Assembly (NCBI RefSeq): GCF_021155775.2
Contig: NC_060237.1
Location: 994,501-1,058,500, forward strand
Direction: 5' to 3'
DNA length: 64,000 bases
Source of the DNA: Neodiprion pinetum
Lineage: Eukaryota > Arthropoda > Insecta > Hymenoptera > Diprionidae
How positions within the stretch are numbered: position 1 is the stretch's first letter; every line of letters starts with the position of its first letter. Positions 14,288 through 24,528 of the stretch are shown here, one piece after another. The position numbers and the translations under genes were made by a program. The notes beneath the pieces are model-generated. The model saw nothing but the letters and a program-made list of their open reading frames with translations. It did no database searches and was not told the DNA's origin.

Positions 14288-17055
14288 GTCTGTTACCATT
14301 TTAAACAATTCTTACGCCCTTCATCGCTGACGGGTCGAAGGAAAAATTTGCGCTTCCGTTTTTAACGCGGAGAAAAGATTTGCTCGCCTTGCGGTAATTG
14401 TAGAAAAACGAAGCGAAGCTTTTTTTTTCGGTTAAAAAATTAATCGCTTACACAGAGTCGATTTGAAATAATTCTTTCGTCGTTGAGAAAAATTTCTAAT
14501 TCTCGTCGGAGCTGTAACTCAATGTGCGCCAATTACTCGTTTTTTTCTTTCTATAACTGAAAAATATGGTTACGAGTAGAAGATAAGTACAAGAGTCTTG
14601 ATATATAACCTGTTTTTTAGTAACTTATTTATTTTAATGATATAATCACAGTACAATTATTACGTGTCGTTGCAATTGTGATTGCTCGACGTTGAGATGT
14701 AATAAAAATATTGCGTAACCCGATGAGATCTGATTTGGATCGAAAAAATGTGGTAAAGACGTATAAGGTCGAAGCGATTATCGTTCCATTTATCGGGAAA
14801 CGTAAAGTACATATTGATGACTACAGGAATATTGTCGTGACGGTAAATAGTCACTTGATACGCCAAAAGTTGCGAAGCTCGTTTTACCATCCTAATTTTC
14901 TAGTCAGTCTTACGAAACGAAATACGATACGACGGCCAACCCCTGAATTTTCAATCATCCGGTCGCTTTTATCAAAACAATTTTATCTCCAAGCGTTTCG
15001 AATCACTCAAAACCTACAACTGATTCTTAATCGGAGAACAATTTAACGAAGAAGAAATTAACCCCCGTCCACTTGCACGGGTCTCTATAATATCTCTCGG
15101 CGTTTCAGCGATTAAGAAGACAGCGCCCCTGTTATATGAAAAACCGGCAAAGACGGTAAAGGTAGGTCGAAGGTAACGCCGAATCGTGTTAACCGGGAAG
15201 ACAGCCGGAGGTGAAGGGGACGGAGGGAAAAGTAATTTTGACAAGAAGGCCAACAGGGTGGATGAAATTTTTCTTTCCCGCACTCTGGGGTCAAATTTAC
15301 TATGAATTATGGTCACGTGATTTACGAAGATGGTTGCGTGCCGGGGTTCCGTCGCGACGCCGTGTATATACACACACATGCATACATGTGTGTTCGCACA
15401 AACACACCCACACACACTTATAAATACAAATACACGCGGTAATGAGACGTGGGAGGTTCAGCCTCTCGTTTGGGTTCGTCTTAACGGTGCTTCTTGTTTC
15501 GAGTTACGTCGTGTAGAAGAAGATGGGTTGTTAACGTTGAAATCTCGGAACACGTGGACGCGAAAAGGAATCGACTGAAACCCGTCGGAATCACTTTGCT
15601 ATACATGTACAAGTAAAGTTTACCACCTTGCTTGTTTTATTGTCGGGATCAAAAAAATTTCGCGAATATAAATTTTGAAACTTTAATTGTAGTTGGATTT
15701 CGAAGGGATTTCAAAAAGTTGCGTGGACGTCCATGCAGGATCCGCGCGGTCTGAGGTGAATATCCAGTGTGCCCTTCGTACTACGTTCATGGGTTTCACA
15801 ATCGGTATAATATTCTTACAACAAAACGTGTTCTTTTGTCATTTTCTTTTCATTTTTAATCTCCGTATTTCTCGAAACGAATTTCAACGATTCGCCGCCT
15901 CGTTTTAGAACGAACTTTGATATTAGAGAGGGCTTGCGAATATTTACTCGAATTATACGCTCTTCGAAAGTTCAACATCTCTGCGTTATATACATTCTGC
16001 GCTATCGTCGCGCAAATTACATTAAACTTATATATTTACCAATAATTGAACGTAAATAAATAATCGTTTCTACTCTTCGTCTTTTCGGCTGGAGGTATAA
16101 CATTAAACTCCGAAATCTCGGGCTTATTTCTCAAAAAATGTCTCACAGTTTATTCTTACGTTTTTCTGGTACGAAAAGTTCGCTCTAGTTTTTAGAATTT
16201 TACGTGCACTGGGTATAATATTCACAAACTAACGGTGTAACGGAGTTTGAAATGAAGAGAGAAACAATTTAGGAAAATGTTATTCATCAAATAGTAATCG
16301 TGAGAAAAAGGTGAGAAAATTTGGATACAAAACGCTATCACGTAGTTGTACATCATCCACTTTTAAAAAGATTGAGGGAAGCTTTTGGTCGGTTACGTGA
16401 TGCGAAATCACGTAGGTAAAACATTTTTATACCTGTATCGTATAGGAAATCGATCGGTTATGTATTACGCGACGAAGTGGCGTTATAAAACAGCGGACGA
16501 AACGTTTCACATTCGATGACATTTCACGGTGATTCGAATCAACGAATCATCGGCACGGCAGGCGTTAATAATAATGATAATCATACTATAACGGGATCCC
16601 AAATTTTGTACCCTTAAGAAATTTCCTCCGGCTGGTGAGACATGTTTATTGAATTCGACATAATCAAAGACTACTTTCCCACCACCTCGTCGTACCTTCA
16701 CGCATTTGGCTCAGACTCTAAAAGACTTACGAAGCACTCCAACTAGTCAATCTTTCGAGATTATACGGTTCAACGTTAAACGCTTAGTAATAATATCGAG
16801 CCGCGAAATATATCACTTCGCGTATAAAGAGAATCTTTGGCCTGCTTCGTAACGTTAAACTGTGTAGGCAACTAGAAAAAAATCATCAGGATCAATACCC
16901 TTATCGTCACAGTTATTTTACTTTTTTTGCTACAGCAATCATTGCACCTGTCATTGGAGTTTATTCACTAGCGGGGAAAGGAGAGAGGGTATATTTTACA
17001 CACCTAAACACTCAACGAAGGATTGACGAAGATCCCTTTGGCTCTCTTTTTACAG
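14288..17055 (+). other. Intron 1 of the KCNQ1-type gene
   Basis: A GT-AG intron of 2,768 bases in phase 1. The 3' end has a good pyrimidine tract (CTCTCTTTTTACAG). It contains CA-rich simple sequence near 15366-15418 and otherwise AT-rich DNA in which I recognise nothing. Confidence 0.6.
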
Positions 17056-17265
17056 GTAACCGTGGACCGCTTAGCGTAACAATTGTCCAGGTGGGCGGAA
17101 ACGGCGGTAATGTGGGAACATCCGGGGGCGGCGGCGGCGGCGTCGGCGGCGGGACCGGCGATCTGTTGGGTCTCGAACCGCCGTCCGACTTGAAACCGGC
17201 GGCATCCCCCTTGTCGGACATCAGCGCCACTCTGCAATCAGATAACAACGACACCTACACGGGGG
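17056..17265 (+). CDS. KCNQ1: KCNQ1-type K+ channel, second coding exon (Gly-rich)
   Basis: This exon encodes residues 32-101 of the canonical form and is 210 bases long, phase 1 at both ends. It follows a good acceptor (TTTTTACAG) and ends before GTGAGT, a strong donor. The product has a short hydrophobic start (SVTIVQV), then a Gly run around residues 50-63, then an acidic and Ser/Pro-containing stretch (DLLGLEPPSDLKPAASPLSD). It is low-complexity cytoplasmic linker; long Gly/Pro/Ala-rich N-termini are normal in KCNQ subunits. Third-position G/C bias is strong. Because both ends are phase 1 and the length divides by three, the exon could be skipped without breaking the frame, joining exon 1 directly to the exon at 22579. 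The junction restores a Gly codon on both sides. Confidence 0.75.
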
Positions 17266-18351
17266 GTGAGTGATTTCAATCTTAATTGGTATCTCACTTG
17301 TTAGTTTGAAACTACTGCGGGATTCTGGAGAGATTTTGTTTCTTAAGGTTTCCCGTTCCTTGTCGATTATACTTTACGTACCTAACTAATTGTTGTAAAC
17401 TTTTATTGACTGAAGTTTAATAACTTTATTTATTTATTTTTTTTTTCATCAACTAGCGGAATTACGGTTTTTGCGAAGAAGTTGAATCGAGCTGACTTTT
17501 TAGTTCGGTGATTTGGTTTTAAAATCGAGTCTGCGGACGAGTGGATTTTCTAGTTTTAAGTGGTGAAATATAATTGTTAGATTTAATAACATTACACTAA
17601 TTGTAAGCCCAAAGTACAGTGGAACCGGTTTGCGTGATGTAAGTCGACTTAACAACGAACCCGCGCCCACGGAGTTTATAATACTCGGAAATTAATGAAG
17701 CCACTTTATATTGTGCGTAGAAAGAGGTCTGAAATTATACTTGGAAAACAAGCTCGCGGTGGACAAATTTTCTTGATTAAACAAGACTGGAGAAAAAAGA
17801 AGCGTGCAACAACACGAGTATGTATATATATATATATACAACATGTGACGAGAAATTCTTGATATACTTTTTACGATATTATTTTTCTTATATTCAGCTG
17901 CAAAAATAACCCACGGATAAATTAGTAATGATCGATGATATTTGTCCGGTCCAAGTATAACGACAAAGCCTGAAGGCTAAGCGCAGGAATTCATCTCTGG
18001 TCCAGAGGTCAAGTGATTTATTTTTTAAATTTTACGTTTCCTAAGCGGATTCGTATCTTGTGCACTACATTTTACGGAATCAGAGGCTGGATTTAATATG
18101 TTGTTTCAAAGAGCTTTGCTGCGGTGTGTTGAATCAAGTGGCTTGTATTTAGTAGAAAAGAAAAAGTGGCGGAAAAAATTTCAAGCATAAAGCTCGGACA
18201 GCGTTGTAACGCGTGGATTATACATCAGAAAAGCCTAATGCAGTGGAAAAAGATCGGCTAAAATTTGTTGTACCGTGCACACCATTTCACTAAGGTCGAT
18301 GGTAATTACTCGTGTTTGCGCCTTGGGTCCTTGCAGCGGCGGAAAGTCGGA

Positions 18352-18359
18352 TGACGTCA
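18352..18359. promoter_or_regulatory. Perfect CRE-type palindrome
   Basis: TGACGTCA, the consensus bound by CREB/ATF family bZIP factors, sits within the larger near-palindrome GGATGACGTCATATCC in intron 2. The word is seen directly. Binding or activity is not shown, and such 8-mers can occur by chance. Confidence 0.3.
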
Positions 18360-18419
18360 TATCCTGCGGCAGGAAACGTTTTAGAACCTCGATCTTTCTC
18401 TCGTTTCTTTACCTCTCCT

Positions 18420-18438
18420 TCTCTCTCTCTCTCTCTCT
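18420..18438. repeat. (CT)n microsatellite
   Basis: A dinucleotide CT tract following a pyrimidine-rich stretch. Such tracts can bind GAGA-type factors in insects, but this is only a possibility here. Confidence 0.85.
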
Positions 18439-20086
18439 TGCTCAGGAGCTTAGCTCGAGAATGAATAAAGGGGCTGCCGTGAGCATTAGTACCTACCGGA
18501 GTAGAAGCAATATCAAAGACGAGCTGAGGCTCCTCTATACAATATACATTATACATATACCGATGTATGTATACCTACAATAGGGAAGATAGAGGATGAT
18601 ATATCTAAGAATGGAAGTCTTCCGACTCGAAGGCGCCGAAGCATAACAACAATAACGTCAACAATATGTTATAACAACAACAGCAACAATAACATCGAGG
18701 ACGAGAAGACCGTTGAAAGGTGAAAGTCAAAAACGAAAAAGCAAAAAAGTACATCCGTGAAAAAATTTATCCAAAAACTATATTTTAGCATTATGACGGG
18801 TACGAAATGAAGGTACCATTTTTCACCGAAAACTTATGGCATGCTTTTTACTTTTCTTTCTTTCTTTCGTCCTTTTGCCACACGCAACTGGATTTGGATG
18901 CCAAAAGCTATGCATGTGATGTGTGCTTTTGCGTTGAAAAACACAATTTATTTTTTGTTTTTCCGTTCGTCGTTACATTTCATGCGAAAAGCGTAAGGGG
19001 GCAGTTTTTTCTTTCGAAGAGTTTATTTTCCTCCATCTTCTCGTCCCTGGGTATGAAAGCGATTTATCTTCTCGGGAATTTGATTTTTTTTTTTTTTAAT
19101 AGTTGGCTTTTTATACCTTCCTCTTGGTTCCGCTTGTTTTTTTTTTTTTTTTTGTTTTTTTGTTTTTTTCGTATCTCTAGCTTCTGTGTGCAAGAGACGG
19201 AGCATTGATTGATCAGGCTCGACGTCAATTCCGCCCTTAATTGAAGCACCGTGGCGAACTCTCCTTCTCGTACTCACTCACCGAGAGTTTTTCGAGAGGC
19301 GATGAGAGTAAGAGCTCACGCTCAAGATTCTCGCCGCGAAGGATTTTACTGGAAAGAAAATGAAAGGAATCGGAGAAGGAGAAAGGAAAAAAAAAACCAT
19401 CATGCAAATAATGTGATTCTGCAATCTATTTATACCGAGGCATATAAAAAATTAAACAGCAATAACAATTCCGACATGGTAAAACTAAAAACTTACGAAA
19501 CAATAGTCAATACTGAGATCCCATTATCGTGTGTTGCTGAAAAATCGCCTTTTGAATTACAATTTTACCAGTGGCTGAAGAAAAACAAATCTGAAAACAT
19601 TCCCGAGACCCTTCTGGGTTTGTAAGAAAATCACACTAAAAAATGATTAGAATCATCGATGATCAATTCCTCATATGCGTACAGAAATTGCGAAAATTTA
19701 TTTCACAAATTTATAATTAATGTACTGCGATATTTTTTCGATTCATACATCAATGCCGATGTTCGTACGTTCGCATCGGCACTTGGAAGAGTTCGTTTAA
19801 AGACACAAGTATATAACGTATAACGTATATAAAATACATATACATATATATGTATACGTTACAACTGTACAGAGAGTCGTGTTTACGGTTTCGATATAAG
19901 CGCAGGTGTACAAGCAAAATCCACTCGGAGATACTGCGCTGGGATTACGGAACCGCGACGATTATTCCGCCATCGAAATAACATCCGCAAGTCACAGACG
20001 AAACCAAGGAGAGGTTCTTTCTTTTCCGGAAAGCGATTAGGCTTCTTCCGGAGTGACGGGGAAGGCGGAGCGCGGATGATACGTTC

Positions 20087-20119
20087 GTCCGTCTGTCCGA
20101 CTGTCCGTCTGTCTGTCTG
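20087..20119. repeat. Imperfect (GTCT/GTCC)n repeat
   Basis: Repeated GTCTGTCC and GTCTGTCT units form a short tetranucleotide-like tract in a GC-richer patch of intron 2. Confidence 0.8.
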
Positions 20120-21967
20120 GGAATACGACGTGGGAGGGAGATGATAAGAAGAGGGTGAAAATAAATATAAAAATGGCGGAGGATCGGGCGCCCGAACGAA
20201 TCCGAATCTGGAACATCGAGCACGTGGTTCTTCTGTATCCGGGGCTACTTTGGTATAAGCGTTAATAGGATTACCCTGCAGCGCGGTGGTCAGCTTCGCT
20301 GGGGTCCCGGTCAGTGTTGTGCCAGCCGACGTCCAGTGGAATTTATTCTTCCTCGGGAACACGCGCCGACTCTCAGTTTTCGTTCCAACAATTTTCTCCT
20401 AATTCTTCCTTGTCGACTCTCGCAAGCTTCCGGTGCGTTGTTCAAACTTTTTACACCGCCAATTCTGACTTTGGGGAATGAACGCGAGTGTCACGCACTA
20501 TTGTCAGAGGGTGCGTTTTACCTGCAGTGTCTGTGTGACGCAGCCACCAACCGCTATACGGTTGAAATCGCTCACGTGGACCGAGACCACGTGATTTCGA
20601 CGTCTGCGTAACTCGACGAATCGCGATGAGAGGCAGTGACAATTTCAGCTGATTAAAAATCCTTGTATTTTGCGTACACTTGCCGGAATTCCGGGGTTGT
20701 TGCCGGTAATTCGAGTTTTCAATTCCGATCGATACCGCAGCCGAAATATTCGAAAGTTGATCAAGGCGACGGAGCTTTTCGCGCTCTCCTCGAACAACGC
20801 GTCGAATCCGGACTGTACGTTTTATTTTGTTCTTGTCATAATCGGGCTTCAAGTGAAAATAACGACTAACTCGTTCGATGCGACATTTCAGTGGGATTTC
20901 GACTCGTGCGAGCGACGAGTGAAAAATAATTTGAAATACGACGACAAGACGGGGAAAGAAAATGGAGTGTAAACCGGGTTTTCACGAAGCTACGAGCGAT
21001 AGCTTCTCCGCAAGCTGAACCGCTGCAGTGGCTTCGTATTTTATTATGGAACGAAGACCGAGGCGTTTGGAGCTACCAGATGTATTCGTGATCGATTGTA
21101 GCGCGGACCAGGATGGAAACAACAACGGGACACCGGTGTTTAAGTCCCATTCGGTCTACAGGAATTCAAGTATTCGACGAAAGCCGTACAACAATCGCAG
21201 AATAAGTATTTTTGTACCCACGCCGCACAATATTTTTTTTTTTTTTTTGTGCTCTTACTTTCCGTTTCCTTCGTATTTTAACAGCTGGGTGAAGCGAGTG
21301 TCGCGGAATCGGATGATTTGGTGTAAGAGCAAGACCGGTAGGATTATTTCTTCCGTTTTCTGGTCCACGTTCCTTGATCTACAAAATTTTATTCACCGTT
21401 CGGTAAAATTGTTCCAAGATAACTGGATTGCGGAGGATTTTAAGTCGACTTGAGAATGAAAATTAGCAATCTCGAGCGCAATGAAAAATTGTGGCGTTGT
21501 ATAATTATGATCCGGAAGCGTCGCGTAGAAAAAGAAAAAGGATGGAGAGTAATTTTTAACGCCGAAGAAATGAAACAACTGTGTTATTTTTCTTGCGTTT
21601 TTAATGAAATTGGGAAGGACGAATTGTCTCGGTTTGTTATCATTTTCACAGTTTCTTCATCACGCGTCTAGAAAAAATTTCTTACCAACCTATAATCAGG
21701 CAGTCGAAGGACCTCCGTGGCGATAAACATTATTGTAATATTGACGCGTGTTGGCGCCGGAAAAGGAGTTTCTTTGCAATGTAAAGAAACACAGCCACAC
21801 AGAAATGTAATGGGCGTTCCAAACTCGTCCGCAGCCTTAGAAACTTAACCTCGACATGACGTAGAGACCGTAACTGTGTTAGAGAGAAAAATACGAGGTT
21901 CGCGTATATTATCATAAAGTATACACATATTTTCCGTTTCGCCGATACGTAGTCGTTTATCATTCCG

Positions 21968-21996
21968 ATTCCAATTCCAATTCCAATTCCAATTCC
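21968..21996. repeat. (ATTCCA)n hexanucleotide repeat
   Basis: About five tandem copies of a six-base unit, the first and last slightly altered, lie in intron 2. Confidence 0.85.
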
Positions 21997-22106
21997 CTTA
22001 TATTACACCCGCCTGTTTACGTATACTTGCACATGTACGTATTTACTTCTTCACCTACAACTCGTACACACATACCTATACCTCTATTAGTATATCGTTT
22101 CCAAGA

Positions 22107-22440
22107 TCACGTCGAATCTGTGTCATCACTGTCATTATTGCTATTGTATCCACGCCTATGCCAACGATCATTTTCTTCGACCCCGTCGGAATCCATCGGT
22201 GATTGATCACCGTGTGTCAAATCAACCGAGCTTTGATGTATTCTTGTATTTACCGTCTTGCATTCAACGGATGAATAAGCGGAACTCCATTCCAGGGAGA
22301 GTAATTCCTTACATGTCTTTACACGGTGTCCGGCGACCCTGAAAATGTCCTTGACTTTTGCTTGTCCTTCAAAAGTCCTGGAAACTATCCTTGAATTTGT
22401 AACGGATTTTTTACCGACCGCCATCCTTTATAGAAGAAAA
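22107..22440 (-). repeat. Probable transposon-derived repeat with a 105-codon open frame
   Basis: On the - strand an ATG at 22424 opens 105 codons (start MAVGKKSVTNSRIVSRTFEG). Its beginning is built of words such as TTCAAGGATAG, CCAGGACTTTTGAAGGAC and GTCAAGGACATTTTC. From memory, such CAAGGAC-rich sequence is common in dispersed animal repeats, some linked to hAT elements. The C-terminal part is acidic and Asp/Ser-rich. I do not recognise a domain, and no inverted repeats or target duplications were found. It lies only about 140 bases before the splice acceptor of the diagnostic KCNQ exon. It could instead be a chance frame. Confidence 0.3.
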
Positions 22441-22578
22441 TTAACGAAGAATCCGATTTAAAGGAGATAAAATGAGCAACAACTTGATTAGCTTACTTTC
22501 TTCCAGTCGGATGATTTATTTCTGGAGGTTTTTGTTTGTCTGATCTAACATTTTTCTTCCCATCACACGATTCGACAG

Positions 22579-22753
22579 GTCTCGATCCGCGCCTCCTTCT
22601 CGGCGGAATCAGCGGTGGCGATCGTCTCGCGTGGGAAGGACGATACCAGATCAAGGAACATCGGAGAGCCGGGAAAGCCACGTTTCAGGGTCAGGTCTAC
22701 AACTTCCTCGAGCGGCCCACCGGCTGGAAATGTTTCGTCTATCACTGCTCAGT
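22579..22753 (+). CDS. KCNQ1: KCNQ1-type K+ channel, S1-entry exon (canonical form)
   Basis: This is the diagnostic exon. It encodes canonical residues 102-160: GLDPRLLLGG, a basic stretch (RYQIKEHRRAGKA), then YNFLERPTGWKCFVYH followed by CSV. Human KCNQ1 carries the same 16-residue core immediately before S1 (its residues 111-126), and also an LDPR motif upstream, so the family call is very strong. The channel is a plasma-membrane tetramer conducting delayed-rectifier K+ current. This segment (S0) lies on the cytoplasmic face leading into S1, and its Arg at the human R116 position is reported to sit near the PIP2 headgroup. The exon starts after CGACAG (phase 1) and ends in phase 2 (GT of Val) before GTAAGT. 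Human KCNQ1 exon 1 also ends in phase 2 within the same Val codon, so the intron position is ancestral. The S1-S2 exon is not in the window. Confidence 0.95.
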
Positions 22754-23979
22754 GTAAGTTACTTTCAATCAAATTGCATATAGAACGAAACAACAACGAT
22801 AATAAAAGGTTTATTGGCGTATAATGGCGTCAAGATCGGGGTGAGAATTTAGCCCTCTGCAGGACAGCGTCGTTTTACGCTTTATCCATAAAAGCAGATT
22901 TTCGTCCTTTTCGTAGTCAGGTGAATACTGCGATTCACAGATGATATTCAATATCGGAGCGATGTTGTAAAGTTAAATATTCAACTATGCCAACACGGTG
23001 AACAAAGTCTATCAATGAATTTTATGGAAAATAGCGTTCTGAATAAAACGAGCGGTGGTGAAATAAAATCGGACGAATCTCATGGATTTTCAACCATTCT
23101 GAAGCGGTTTGATGCTTCTGTCAATATAAATTCCAGTACCTTGTTTAAAATTTTCAGTTTTAAACAGATCTTCGTAGCTTGCGAATAATCCTTGTGAAAA
23201 AAACCATTGTGAAGGATAGATTTTTGAGGAAACGAACTTGTTGTATGGGGGAGAAACCGAAAAGAGGCTTTTAGACGTTGTGTAACGGGCGGTGAATGCG
23301 GAGAGAGTCTAAGGCCTTTTCTCCCTTACACCGTTAACCTTGGCTCGTCCCCCAGAACGGGGCGCGTAAGCCGTTTTCAGGTACATAATGCATCGGTCCC
23401 TACCATTTATTTATTTATAAGTCTAGGTCTAGGGCGAGTATAATGGTATCGCGGTGCACCCTGGAATACCATAAGACAAACCCTAAGAAACTCGCGCCCA
23501 TGCGGCAAGACAGATCGATGATGCGATGCATTCATGCACTCGGCCATGTTACGCCGCATTTTAACTTATCAGGCACGTGGCGTGGGGCAAATATATTGCG
23601 GTGCACGGCGTTGGCGTCAAAACGATTACTTTTCGCCTATATACAGATAAGAATCCGAAATTAAAACTACTAGAGCTTGAATATAATGTAGAACATTAAC
23701 TGCTACTCGGATCAGTTTTCATCGCTTCGATGTAGGTATTCAGTTTCTTTGTTTGTTTTGCATTTAATAATTTTCAATTTTCATAATTTTAGGGTAGTTA
23801 TGTTTTTACCAGCATCTTCAGCTGCCACGGAATTAAACAAATAAGTAATTTGGCTTACCTTGACGGAGCCTCCGACTGAGAACTTTCCGCTGAGACGTGT
23901 TTCGAGCCTGTAACACATTAACGAATCAAGTTTCTTCGTTCTTACATTTTGTAATATAATTAAGGCGCAAACTACGTTG

Positions 23980-24190
23980 CCGACAAAACACAAAAAATAG
24001 TCAGTAGTCCGAATTGAGAAAAGCTGCGTCGATCGAGATATTTTTATTTTTTTTTGATATCGGTAATCGAATAACTCGAAAACTACTGGACAAATCATGT
24101 CCAAAATCTTGTCTGTTCCAAGGAAACCCAGTCGATTGAAACAAACATCGCCCAAATACGTTGAATCGTTTCCACACACAGGCACACTCA
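23980..24190. repeat. Probable old dispersed repeat
   Basis: The stretch includes GATATCGGTAATCGAATAACTCGAAAACTACTGGACAAATC, split here as GATATCGGTAATCGAATAAC then TCGAAAACTACTGGACAAAT. This style of sequence is, from memory, typical of degenerate transposon DNA in insects. No ends were found. On the - strand a short PVCGNDSTY motif occurs here but lacks the rest of a Kazal domain. Confidence 0.25.
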
Positions 24191-24520
24191 CAAAATTGCT
24201 GGAGACAATTTTCTATACCTTCAAACGATAGAGATCTTAAAAATTGAATAAATCTTTGCGAAATAATCAGATTAATTGCAGGCGCGAATCTCCTCGGCCA
24301 CTACAATCGTCCGATTAATCAACCGTGCACAGAGAGTGAGATGCAGACGGTTGGAAATATGATCGGACAAAGTGCAAAAATCGTTCATGATGAAAGCGCG
24401 AGTCGATGAGGCATAAACGAAAGCCGGCAATTCCTCTTGCAATATCATTGTTCGCCGGCGGTGTTATCATTGCTATTGTTCATCGGGGCGTCGATAAACC
24501 TTATTGAGCGGTACCAGCTA

Positions 24521-24528
24521 TGACGTCA
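24521..24528. promoter_or_regulatory. Perfect CRE-type palindrome
   Basis: TGACGTCA in the context CTATGACGTCACGTAG, within a locally GC-richer patch (24420-24560). It is the second such perfect word in the gene's introns. Function is unproven. Confidence 0.3.

Larger units (their letters stand above)
17266..22578 (+). other. Intron 2 of the KCNQ1-type gene
   Basis: A GT-AG intron of 5,313 bases in phase 1, starting GTGAGT and ending with a pyrimidine tract (TTTTTCTTCCC) and CGACAG. It holds a (TA)n tract at 17822-17838, a perfect TGACGTCA word at 18352-18359, a CT tract at 18420-18438 and CTGT-type repeats at 20087-20119. It also holds a six-base-period ATTCCA repeat at 21968-21996 and a probable repeat remnant at 22107-22440. 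The open frame at 19302-19625 (107 codons, Lys/Asn-rich) is unrecognised. Confidence 0.65.

Noticed and set aside
14046..14330. Pro/Arg-rich plus-strand frame in exon 1
   Set aside because: After splicing to the well-supported exon at 17056 this frame meets a stop at once; only the frame from 14194 continues.
24120..24200. Minus-strand PVCGNDSTYLGDVC motif resembling part of a Kazal inhibitor domain
   Set aside because: Spacing differs from the Kazal pattern (one residue short before Tyr, one long after), the N-terminal cysteines and the remaining disulfides are missing, and the surrounding DNA looks repeat-derived.
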